Shown: positions 1 to 7,211 of the stretch, piece after piece | Layout of the letters: the number at the start of each line of letters is the position of its first letter | Position numbering within the stretch: the stretch's first letter is position 1 | From: a virus | Reading direction: 5' to 3' (one strand) | DNA: 61,767 nt | IMG/VR virus record: IMGVR_UViG_3300046532_001253 | Location: 1 to 61,767 of that record | Program-made: the position numbers and the translations under genes | Notes under the pieces: model-generated | Told to the model about the DNA's origin: nothing | Databases searched by the model: none | Seen by the model: only the letters and a program-made list of their open reading frames with translations

Positions 1-1161
1 TGGAGCAAAAGGTCTAAATTTTTGTCTACGTTTAATTTCGTTTACTTGATCTTTTATATTAGTCCCTCGTGGATCTGCTAGTAAACTTCTATTGCCTAGT
101 GCTCTAGGGCCAAACTCTGCACGACCACTAGCAACACCTACAATCTTGTTTTCTAATAGCTCATCAATGATATCATTAACTGGATACTCACCGCTAATAT
201 TGTATCCTAAAAATGGGCCTTGCCAGTTTAACTTTTTACCATATGAAAGTGCCGCGGCACCTAAACTACTACCAGCATCCCCCGGGTTAGGCATAATCCA
301 AATATTATCAAAGCCATCAATTTTACTATTAGCAACACAGTTAAGAGCAACGCCTCCCATTAACACTAGATTTTTACTGTAGAAACTATGCCTTGCTCTA
401 TTACATAAACGAGTTACTAGGTGTTCGGTAATAGCTTGTACACTAGCCGCAATATCAATATCTAATGCACCTACTAGGTAATCTTCATCAATCCCAGCAT
501 GGCAGTTTTGTTTAAAAGTAAATTCTCTTGTATTCTGTATAAAGTCGTTATAAATTCTGTCAAAGTGTTTGTTCTCTCCCCAGGCCGCCATTCCCATAAA
601 GATATATTCTTCATCCATTGGTTTAAGTCCAACGTGTTTAGTCATTGCACTATAAAATAATCCTAAACTATGTGGATACTTCTGTCTCCAGATAAGTTTG
701 TATTGACTTCTGCCATCAAGTAGTGTTATAGCTCGCCAGATACTTGCTGTAGTAAATTCACCAATGGCATCAATAACAACTACGGTTGCTTGATCAAACG
801 GACTAGTTGAAAACCCTGCGGCGGCATGACTTAAATGGTGATCGTATTTTTTAACTGGAATCCTACAAGACAGTGGAATACCTTGTGCTTTTAAAATACT
901 CCAAGCATTTATTTTATTCCATTCAATTTTTTGTCCTGCATATGCTTGTCTAAGTTGTTTTTTAACTGGATTTTCGTAATACGCAACTTCCTTAACTTCA
1001 TCAAAATCAATTTCATGCAGTAACTCACGACATAAATCTTTATCGTTCTTATTTCTACTATAACGTTCACTATGACTAGCAAACTTAATGTTACCAACTT
1101 CGTCAACTAACGTTACCGCCGCATCATGAAATCCTGCACTCACACCTAGAATTGTTTTCAT
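1..1161 (-). CDS. Carbamoyltransferase, NodU/CmcH/TobZ family (C-terminus cut by window edge)
   Basis: The reading frame is open from an ATG at 1161 to the left edge, giving 387 residues of a family that normally has about 550-600. The start follows TAGGACA and sits just after the stop of the 80-aa gene. The N-terminal Kae1-like domain begins GVSAGFHDAAVTLVD and has the metal/nucleotide signature HHLSHAAAGF at about residues 105-115. Further on are VLMGGVALNCVANSKI and NPGDAGSSLGAA, then the junction to the C-terminal domain, FGPRALGNRSLLADPR. Family members make carbamoyl-adenylate from carbamoyl phosphate and ATP and pass the carbamoyl group to a hydroxyl on a sugar, antibiotic or other small molecule. 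The gene closes the visible part of the accessory operon, so its acceptor may be a product of the upstream transferases or radical SAM enzymes. The family is clear; the substrate is inference. Confidence 0.9.
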   Translation of the reverse strand, partial: MKTILGVSAGFHDAAVTLVDEVGNIKFASHSERYSRNKNDKDLCRELLHEIDFDEVKEVAYYENPVKKQLRQAYAGQKIEWNKINAWSILKAQGIPLSCRIPVKKYDHHLSHAAAGFSTSPFDQATVVVIDAIGEFTTASIWRAITLLDGRSQYKLIWRQKYPHSLGLFYSAMTKHVGLKPMDEEYIFMGMAAWGENKHFDRIYNDFIQNTREFTFKQNCHAGIDEDYLVGALDIDIAASVQAITEHLVTRLCNRARHSFYSKNLVLMGGVALNCVANSKIDGFDNIWIMPNPGDAGSSLGAAALSYGKKLNWQGPFLGYNISGEYPVNDIIDELLENKIVGVASGRAEFGPRALGNRSLLADPRGTNIKDQVNEIKRRQKFRPFAP

Positions 1162-1404
1162 TTAGCTTTGTCCTATCCAATTATAAACGCCGGCTAAGGC
1201 CGCAATAAGGTAACATAGTTCCATTAGGCATCTAGGTTTATCTCTATCTAAATAAGCAAAATATGCCCACGCTACACAAGTTACACTACTAAGTGCCCAT
1301 CCTATCCATTGTAGTGCTATTACTCCACTAGCAAGAAAAAACAAACAACTAATAGCTCCAATGAATGCAAGCCATTTAGCGGTTGTTAATGAAATTCGAA
1401 ACAT
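1162..1404 (-). CDS. Small integral membrane protein (about 3 TM)
   Basis: An 80-aa protein made almost entirely of three hydrophobic stretches (roughly residues 9-30, 31-50 and 60-77), separated by a short charged loop DRDKPR. It starts inside the end of the preceding SGNH-like gene (29-nt overlap) and its stop directly abuts the carbamoyltransferase start, so it is translated within the same operon. There is no catalytic motif. The size and spacing recall small three-helix half-transporter folds, but I cannot assign a family. A second small membrane protein of similar design (12347-12637) lies upstream in the same operon, so the two bracket the radical SAM cluster. Confidence 0.65.
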   Translation of the reverse strand: MFRISLTTAKWLAFIGAISCLFFLASGVIALQWIGWALSSVTCVAWAYFAYLDRDKPRCLMELCYLIAALAGVYNWIGQS

Positions 1405-2071
1405 GCTCTTTGATTACCTTTGCTATACGTGTGTGTCCAAATTCCAACGGATGTCCTCTAGGACCTTTAACACAATTTCCTTGCCACTCTAATATACCAT
1501 CTATAGGCCATCCAACGAACCGTTCAATATCAATTGCATTAAACTGATTTTTAAGAAACTCTCTATATTCATTGTAGTAACCTTGCAGGCCAGCAACATT
1601 ATACATAAAGTATTCTTGGTCTCTATTTTTTAAAAAGTCTTGTAGTGCTATTATTTGGTTAAACTGTTTGCGAAATCCCCAAGAGGTTTCATAACTGTAC
1701 TTATAGTACTCTTGAACCCACGCAGGTTCTTTTCTAGGTCGGTTAATTAGTCCAGGTTTATGTATTAAACAAGTAACAGGCTCAGTATGAGGTTTTAAAT
1801 TAGTGGGTACAAAATTAGGATTATTGTGTATTGCCTCAAATCGATTCTCAGCAGGCCACGACACTAATACCAGATCAAATTTCTGTCCGCTAATTAATGT
1901 TTCAATTACTTGCCTAAAGACGTAATCGGAACTTGCTCCCGACATGCCTAGGTTAACTACTTCGTTAAATTGTAAATCATTTTTTAATAAGTAAGGATAC
2001 GCACTAACTTTTCTGTCGTCAAGTTCTTCACCAAAAGTAAAGCTATCGCCAACTGTTAATAACCTACGCAT
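1376..2071 (-). CDS. SGNH/GDSL-hydrolase-like protein
   Basis: A 231-aa protein. The N-terminus reads VGDSFTFGEEL, the GDS(L) block I with the candidate nucleophile Ser9. NLGMSGASSD (about residues 41-50) fits block II with its oxyanion Gly. The block III position reads VSWPAENR instead of the canonical GxND. The C-terminal GHPLEFGHTRIA fits block V with a catalytic His. Such enzymes hydrolyse or transfer acyl esters, for example O-acetyl groups on glycans. The ATG at 2071 overlaps the stop of the 34-aa ORF upstream (TAATG), so translation is probably coupled. It is related in layout to the 290-aa protein at 2159-3031. Fold assignment is fairly safe; activity is uncertain because block III is not canonical. 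Confidence 0.75.
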   Translation of the reverse strand: MRRLLTVGDSFTFGEELDDRKVSAYPYLLKNDLQFNEVVNLGMSGASSDYVFRQVIETLISGQKFDLVLVSWPAENRFEAIHNNPNFVPTNLKPHTEPVTCLIHKPGLINRPRKEPAWVQEYYKYSYETSWGFRKQFNQIIALQDFLKNRDQEYFMYNVAGLQGYYNEYREFLKNQFNAIDIERFVGWPIDGILEWQGNCVKGPRGHPLEFGHTRIAKVIKEHVSNFINNR

Positions 2072-2175
2072 TATTTGTATATAAACGGATCTCGTTTACG
2101 TAACTCTTTTAATTTTTTACGATATGAAATCTCAAGTTTTACTCTATTAATTATATTTTTAACCCATTGAATCAT
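2071..2175 (-). CDS. 34-aa basic small protein
   Basis: A short ORF between the two SGNH-like genes. It begins MIQWVKNIINR and ends KRDPFIYK: an amphipathic N-terminus followed by a strongly basic helix. The ATG at 2175 lies inside the end of the upstream SGNH-like gene, 5 nt after GGAG-type sequence in that gene. The stop TAA shares its last A with the ATG of the next gene. This perfect chaining, with no wasted base on either side, argues it is translated. A tiny protein with this kind of basic, DPFIYK-ending sequence seems familiar to me from cyanophage genomes, but I cannot verify that here. Function unknown; it could be a membrane-proximal or nucleic-acid-binding peptide. Confidence 0.6.
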   Translation of the reverse strand: MIQWVKNIINRVKLEISYRKKLKELRKRDPFIYK

Positions 2176-3031
2176 TGAATTTCTCCTGGAGTAACTCTGC
2201 GGCGGCCGCGTGGGCCTCTTCGAGTGGATGCGTTGTTCCTACTTTATATTTATTTTCTACAGCCCATTGATAAAATCCTCTTGGATTGGATGTCTCGTGT
2301 TCGTTATCTCCCTTAGGGAACCACCACCACGCACCAAAGTCTATACTGTTATATAAACCTAGTATAGTATAATCAATCTTAATGTCGTGTTCACTAATAG
2401 CAGGTTCGTCAAAGCCATCCGGCATGTTGTTTTTTTTGCCATTAGTTCCAGCAGATATTGTCCAATTATCAAGTATACAATTATCTGCTCCTGTAAACAA
2501 GTAAGGAATATTATGTACTTTTAAATAGTTCTGTAACATGACTATTTCTTTGAGTGTATTATACATTTCCCAATATTCATCTATTGCAATATTTTTATAA
2601 AACATTTTTGCAAACTTCTCTACTCCAGTAACTCGGTCTAGTTCCTGTCGTTTAAGATGATATTCAAGAATACTGTCATCCGGATTGTGGAACGAACTTT
2701 GAATATCATCAGTGGTCTGCAGATTCCAGGCACTAAAGTCGCACCAAGGAGTCTTTTTATTCCTTGTATTGTATGCAAATCTAAATTCATAGCGAGACGG
2801 AAAAGTCCATTGCACTAAAACAAACTCCGGTTTAAATTCTTCACAACCAGCGATAGTAGTACGACTTATTGCTGTATTACTAGCACCTGGGTTTGCTATA
2901 CAAATATATTCTTTGCTACTTTTCTTGCTTAACAGAGCAGGATATGTAGTTTGACTATTATGTTTCCCGCCATAAGTATCTTTCAATTCACTACCGTAAA
3001 TGAAACTGCACCCATTTGCAAGAACTGTCAT
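2159..3031 (-). CDS. SGNH-hydrolase-like protein (second copy, larger)
   Basis: Read from the ATG at 3031 this is a 290-aa protein. An in-frame TTG at 3049 would add six residues, but the ATG is preferred because it overlaps the stop of the 30-aa ORF upstream (ATGA). The N-terminus TVLANGCSFIYGSEL parallels the GDSFTFGEEL block of the neighbouring 231-aa protein. NPGASNTAISR is the block II equivalent, VQWTFPSRYEFR the block III equivalent, and HPLEEAHAAAAE near the C-terminus the block V equivalent. The catalytic Ser (in GCS) and His (in HPLEEAH) are therefore retained. Two divergent SGNH-like enzymes in tandem suggest two different acyl or glycan substrates. Confidence 0.65.
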   Translation of the reverse strand: MTVLANGCSFIYGSELKDTYGGKHNSQTTYPALLSKKSSKEYICIANPGASNTAISRTTIAGCEEFKPEFVLVQWTFPSRYEFRFAYNTRNKKTPWCDFSAWNLQTTDDIQSSFHNPDDSILEYHLKRQELDRVTGVEKFAKMFYKNIAIDEYWEMYNTLKEIVMLQNYLKVHNIPYLFTGADNCILDNWTISAGTNGKKNNMPDGFDEPAISEHDIKIDYTILGLYNSIDFGAWWWFPKGDNEHETSNPRGFYQWAVENKYKVGTTHPLEEAHAAAAELLQEKFNDSMG

Positions 3032-3120
3032 GATACCGTGACCATCCAAGGTTCACCAAATACAATAAGGTGAATAGTGTTGACAACTATTGCCCCAACT
3101 AACAATTCCAAATAACCCAT
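3028..3120 (-). CDS. 30-aa single-TM small protein
   Basis: A short ORF with a good ribosome-binding site (AAGGA, 8 nt before the ATG at 3120), placed 4 nt after the stop of the 357-aa gene. Its TGA overlaps the ATG of the SGNH-like gene (ATGA). The sequence is one hydrophobic helix (GYLELLVGAIVVNTIHLIVF) with few charges, as expected for a membrane-anchored micropeptide. The ribosome-binding site plus the start/stop overlap are the case for a real gene; without comparative data the function is unknown. Confidence 0.5.
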   Translation of the reverse strand: MGYLELLVGAIVVNTIHLIVFGEPWMVTVS

Positions 3121-3124
3121 AATA

Positions 3125-4198
3125 TTATTCCTTACTACTGTGATCGTAACCAGCTTTTAATTTATCAATTTGTATTGCATAATAATCCTTATCATACCAA
3201 CAATAATCAAAATTGCATGCGGCTTCTCGTGTTTCAATTCTTATAATGTCTAAATGTTCGCCGATGATCTGCCAAACTGTTTCAGGGTGGTCTGTACCAA
3301 AACTACCTACTAAATCAACTTGTCCTACGGAATGATATCCGTAGTTGTATTGAGGATCAGTATGTTTAAATCCTTGACGTTCTAGCCAAATTGCATATTC
3401 ATCCATACGTTGTTTATGCCACGGGTAATCACCAGTATAGGTAATGTCACGTGACCATTCAATATCAAATTCGCCGCTATAGTATCGCAAGTGTGTAATC
3501 TCTTCGCACATTGCTTCTGTTAAGTCTGGAGCGCCTTCATCGACAAACACTTCGTATAATGTTTTTCCTACTTGAGTCCAGTGTTGGTAGACAGTACCAA
3601 AGGTACGATCATATCTTTCCTTATTGAATTCCCTTTTATGTTCGGTGGGGTATTCAAATCGAGGAGCGTTTAAAAACGTTGTGATCTGAGACGGTCGCAT
3701 CCACTGCGGCGCCTCGATTTGTTTCTTCTGGCTCAGCATTAATGATTCTGCTTCATGACATAAATTGTTTAACTGCCTAATAGCAAATTTAGTTTCGTAA
3801 TTTGCTTTCTTATACCAGTCACTCAATCCCCATGCACTACCTTGTAGTACTTCAAAATGATTATGCAACCTGTTCATAATATCTTGATTTGGGTTCATGC
3901 CATCTCTGAGTGTTTTTGGTGTAAATATTTCTCGTATCGTATACTCCTTATTAAAGAAATTATTAATGGTATCTTTAGCCCATTGTAGTTCTTTACATAT
4001 AAAGTCAATATCTCTAGTAGTGTCTGGAAAACCTAAGAACAAAAAATTCTTTTCTAAGTATGCGTTATTTAAGAGCAAGCCGTTTAACGCACCTAACCAG
4101 CTTTGTCCCATTGTAGTTTTCTCAACATCAATATGAAAGTCAACTGTTTTATTTTTTAAAACTGGATTTCTTAATACTACTTTAACTTCATGTGTCAT
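3125..4198 (-). CDS. Conserved hypothetical protein, 357 aa
   Basis: I do not recognise a catalytic family. The ATG at 4198 overlaps the TGA of the upstream radical SAM gene (ATGA) and follows GGGAG at proper distance, so I prefer it over the upstream TTG at 4213. The protein is soluble and rich in aromatic and charged residues (many Trp, Tyr and His), without signal peptide or membrane segment. A notable part is the block around residues 265-300 with PWHKQRMDEY, YGYHSVGQVDLVGSFG, then an acidic/His stretch GEHLDIIRIETREAACNFDYCWYD. The conserved-looking His, Asp and Cys could bind metal. Its place directly behind the sixth radical SAM gene suggests it acts in the same pathway as accessory protein, substrate carrier or a further enzyme. 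Confidence 0.6.
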   Translation of the reverse strand: MTHEVKVVLRNPVLKNKTVDFHIDVEKTTMGQSWLGALNGLLLNNAYLEKNFLFLGFPDTTRDIDFICKELQWAKDTINNFFNKEYTIREIFTPKTLRDGMNPNQDIMNRLHNHFEVLQGSAWGLSDWYKKANYETKFAIRQLNNLCHEAESLMLSQKKQIEAPQWMRPSQITTFLNAPRFEYPTEHKREFNKERYDRTFGTVYQHWTQVGKTLYEVFVDEGAPDLTEAMCEEITHLRYYSGEFDIEWSRDITYTGDYPWHKQRMDEYAIWLERQGFKHTDPQYNYGYHSVGQVDLVGSFGTDHPETVWQIIGEHLDIIRIETREAACNFDYCWYDKDYYAIQIDKLKAGYDHSSKE

Positions 4199-5493
4199 AT
4201 CTTCTCCCACCAATCTAATACGTCAGGTCGAGTGGATAAGATGTCCTTCATCGTCAGCGACTGAGTTCTAATTTGTTCTAATTTTAAAATACGTTCTTTA
4301 CCTTTACGAAGCCCTGCTTCGTATTGGTCTGGCCATTGCTCAGCGAATGTAGGTCTATCCTTTAACTGTACCAGTACATCATTCATTGCTCCTGTGCTAG
4401 ACTTACTTAATTCGTCTAGCCACGGATGTAATAGTTCACGTGGTAATGCTAAAGGAGATAATATAATGTCAGGACTAAAACTAAAGACTACTTTAGCAAG
4501 TACACCAACACCTAATCTTTCTGCGAGTTCTTGGATCGGTTCGACTTCAAAGAGTCCCGGTAAGGTAAGAGTGAAGTCAATACGAACTTGGCGCGGGTGG
4601 TTGCTGATCTCAATTCCTTTATTGAAGTTTTCAAGCCACTTGTTAAAATCAAGACCTGTTCGAATATACTCTCCAATTCGTCCCGTTCCGTCGATGCTTG
4701 CACATATTTGCCAATCACGTAGCCTAGACAAAATGTCAGTATACAGATTAGTGCCACCATAATCAATGCGACTAAGATTAGTGTTGTATCTTGCGTAAAC
4801 ATTTGGACCATCTCCTAGTTCTATAATGCGTTTCATATACCTCCAATGCTGTTCATACATTAAAGGTTCTCCGCCGACCCAGTACACCTCTTCTACCCGA
4901 TGTTCCTCAACTGCGTCTGAAAATTCTTTTTCAATTTGTGTGGACTGAAAGTCCTCAATTTGTTTTTTAATAGCAGGTTTCATCCAATTGTTCTTTGGAT
5001 CATCCCAGTTAATCATATTATATTTTCTTTGCTCAGCTTCCCAGCTTGATGAAAGCATGTCGCCGCACATACGACATTTAAAGTTGCATAGGTTTGAGAA
5101 TCTGTAATCCCAACTTACAGGTTTTAACGAAGTAGTGCCGTTTGAATCAGTGTTATCCCATATTGACTCATATTTATGACCAAACAATTGATTAAAATAA
5201 CTTCTATATACATCAGTGTTTAATAACTTACTAGTACACACGTCACACTCACTAAGCTCTTCACCTGCCATCATCCGACGTCGAACACTTTTCATATGTT
5301 CGCTATTCCAGTGTTCATCTAATGTTATTGGCGTATATGTTCCTGTGCCAGATTTAGTATCAATATATTGCTCAAAATTTTGTGCAGGCTCACGACTAGC
5401 ACAACACAAACGTCTTTCAGTTTGTGGACTTAAATACGTATGAGTCCACGGTGCCATACACAAATTTTCAGGTTTTTTATCTGGTTTTATCAT
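4195..5493 (-). CDS. Radical SAM protein with N-terminal twitch domain (rSAM 6 of the cluster)
   Basis: A 432-aa protein. The N-terminal auxiliary Fe-S region has Cys12 (LCMAPW), Cys30-Cys31, Cys83 and Cys86. The radical SAM motif CNFKCRMC gives Cys136, Cys140 and Cys143 for the 4Fe-4S cluster that cleaves S-adenosylmethionine. VGGEPL at about 207 is the SAM-amino-binding GGE motif. This order (auxiliary cluster before the TIM barrel) matches the 'twitch domain-containing radical SAM' family, a permutation of ordinary SPASM enzymes. The ATG at 5493 directly follows the stop of the oxygenase-like gene. Related enzymes modify peptides or act on small molecules; the substrate here is unknown. 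It differs from its neighbours in the CDVC pair context and a longer insert between twitch and barrel. Confidence 0.9.
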   Translation of the reverse strand: MIKPDKKPENLCMAPWTHTYLSPQTERRLCCASREPAQNFEQYIDTKSGTGTYTPITLDEHWNSEHMKSVRRRMMAGEELSECDVCTSKLLNTDVYRSYFNQLFGHKYESIWDNTDSNGTTSLKPVSWDYRFSNLCNFKCRMCGDMLSSSWEAEQRKYNMINWDDPKNNWMKPAIKKQIEDFQSTQIEKEFSDAVEEHRVEEVYWVGGEPLMYEQHWRYMKRIIELGDGPNVYARYNTNLSRIDYGGTNLYTDILSRLRDWQICASIDGTGRIGEYIRTGLDFNKWLENFNKGIEISNHPRQVRIDFTLTLPGLFEVEPIQELAERLGVGVLAKVVFSFSPDIILSPLALPRELLHPWLDELSKSSTGAMNDVLVQLKDRPTFAEQWPDQYEAGLRKGKERILKLEQIRTQSLTMKDILSTRPDVLDWWEKI

Positions 5494-5494
5494 A

Positions 5495-6001
5495 TTAAAA
5501 ATTTACATATAAAGATTTTCGAATAACATTGTCGGGAACCTTACCTTTCATGCCGTGTTGTATTGTGTGCGAATTTAATAACATTAGTCCGGTATTTACT
5601 TCATAGTCAACTTCGTACTTGATATCATTTTCGTACCAGTAAGTACCCATTGATTCACTGTTACTTTCTTCTCCTAAGTATAACATAATAATATTACGAA
5701 CACTATCAGGATCATCATGATGCATTGCGTTTTCATACCCAGCATAATCAAACCATATTTCAACAGCTTGCACCTTTTGTTTGTCGATGTCGAGGCTAGA
5801 AAATCTACCTGCTATTTCATTGCGTACAATGTCACGATCAGGCTCTAACCACCACGACTCTCTGTAGCCTCCAAGATGCCATGCTTCAGTAATAGGGTTA
5901 AATTGTGTTGTATGATTAAACAACTTGTTTTTAACACCATTGGGGATATTGTGTTTTAACTTGTATCCGTTTGCGGATATTTGTTGTACTTCACGTATCA
6001 C
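5495..6001 (-). CDS. 2-oxoglutarate/Fe(II)-dependent oxygenase-like protein
   Basis: A 168-aa protein. MHHDDPDS (about residues 93-100) supplies the His-x-Asp pair, HTIQHGMKG (about 145-153) the distal His, and RKSLYVNF at the C-terminus the Arg that binds 2-oxoglutarate. The spacing of about 52 residues between HxD and the distal His is normal for prolyl-hydroxylase-like phage enzymes. It starts with GTG at 6001 inside the end of the preceding radical SAM gene and is followed immediately by the next one, so the oxygenase is sandwiched between two radical SAM genes. It probably hydroxylates the same substrate or an intermediate. T4-like marine phages often carry 2OG oxygenases, but most stand alone. 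Confidence 0.8.
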   Translation of the reverse strand: MIREVQQISANGYKLKHNIPNGVKNKLFNHTTQFNPITEAWHLGGYRESWWLEPDRDIVRNEIAGRFSSLDIDKQKVQAVEIWFDYAGYENAMHHDDPDSVRNIIMLYLGEESNSESMGTYWYENDIKYEVDYEVNTGLMLLNSHTIQHGMKGKVPDNVIRKSLYVNF

Positions 6002-7211
6002 TGTAACCCATTGCCTCTGCTATTTGTGTATGTGTTTCTAAGAAATTTTCCTTACGATATGCGTCGGTCTGTTTCATTAGTCTAACAAATCGACTGCCGT
6101 CACTAGTTGGACCGTTCTTAATAAACTGTATTAAGTTATCAATCTCAATTTTATCACGCGGAATAAATTCATCTTGTGATAATCTATCCAGTACTAATTT
6201 CTTTGCATCCGATGTCATTTCACCAATATTCTGATGTCGTGGATCATGTAACATATTAAAGTGATGATAATCAAAGTCTTGTGTATTCATCCAATCACAT
6301 AAATCCTTTAGGTAATAGACGTTCTGAATATTTACAGTTAAACAAATCTGCAATTTAATATTAGTATTACGGTTACGTAATTCTCTAAAGCGTTTTATGT
6401 TCTCACATACCTGATCCCATTTTGCACCATAACGTTCATATTCAAATCGATTACCAACGTTATCAATACTAAATGCAATCTCCACATACTTAAATTCTTT
6501 CCACAAATGTACAAATTCTTCAGGATACTTTGTGCCATTTGTATTATAATGTATTTCAATGTTCTTTGCAAAACCGCCATCAACGGCTTGTTGTAATAAT
6601 TGAAAATGTTCTTTGATCATAAACGGTTCGCCGCCGGTAAACTCAAAGTACTTAACGTTAGGGAGTAATTCAATCATATTCTCCCAAAATACTTCAGACT
6701 CACGAGGCCATTTACCATCCTTTAACCATTTATAAGCAATATGGTCTTTAGCATCTCTATTCTTATATTTGCGTATATAATCAATTTCTTCTCTGGCCCA
6801 TTTACTGCTAGACCAAGATCCACATATACGACATTTAAGATTACAAATGTTTCCAAGTTTTAAATCAATAAACCAAAGACTGTCAGGGTTAGTATCTGTA
6901 AAATCTAATAAAGGTCGTTCATGTTTAAAACGCACATCAGTGTTCATGCGTTTACTTGTGCGGCCAGCATCTTCTTCATCCCAACAACGACTACATGTTT
7001 TAGGCTTTAAGCCACTCAAAAATTGCTTGCGTAGATCAATCATGTATTCACTTTTATAGCTATCTTCTAATGTATGTTCTTTAAGTGTATACTTTGACCC
7101 GTCGGGTTTTGTAATCTCATCCATTGCTAAACAGCAAGGTCGAGTAGTGCCCATTGGTGTAGTTTCCATACTAACCCAAGGTAACATACAAATTGTGTTA
7201 GGCAGTGACAT
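5991..7211 (-). CDS. Radical SAM protein with N-terminal twitch domain (rSAM 5)
   Basis: A 406-aa protein. Twitch cysteines: Cys8 (ICMLPW), Cys26-Cys27 (RPCCLAM), Cys73 and Cys76 (CSRCW). Radical SAM cysteines: Cys123, Cys127 and Cys130 (CNLKCRIC). GGEPF is at 193-196. The segment EEDAGRTSKRM after the second twitch pair closely parallels EEESGTVSKRQM in the radical SAM protein at 50650-52158, so the two belong to one subfamily although encoded on opposite strands. The start at 7211 follows a strong AGGAG. The C-terminus overlaps the oxygenase-like gene by 11 nt. It is expected to bind one SAM-cleaving and at least one auxiliary cluster; substrate unknown. Confidence 0.92.
   Translation of the reverse strand: MSLPNTICMLPWVSMETTPMGTTRPCCLAMDEITKPDGSKYTLKEHTLEDSYKSEYMIDLRKQFLSGLKPKTCSRCWDEEDAGRTSKRMNTDVRFKHERPLLDFTDTNPDSLWFIDLKLGNICNLKCRICGSWSSSKWAREEIDYIRKYKNRDAKDHIAYKWLKDGKWPRESEVFWENMIELLPNVKYFEFTGGEPFMIKEHFQLLQQAVDGGFAKNIEIHYNTNGTKYPEEFVHLWKEFKYVEIAFSIDNVGNRFEYERYGAKWDQVCENIKRFRELRNRNTNIKLQICLTVNIQNVYYLKDLCDWMNTQDFDYHHFNMLHDPRHQNIGEMTSDAKKLVLDRLSQDEFIPRDKIEIDNLIQFIKNGPTSDGSRFVRLMKQTDAYRKENFLETHTQIAEAMGYSDT

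Noticed and set aside
92-382. Plus-strand ORF of 96 aa at the window start
   Set aside because: Lies antisense to the well-supported carbamoyltransferase; no ribosome-binding site or recognisable protein.
4512-4811. 99-aa ORF with membrane-like N-terminus on the minus strand
   Set aside because: It is in another frame of the radical SAM gene at 4195-5493, whose motifs run through the same bases; hydrophobicity is a frame effect.
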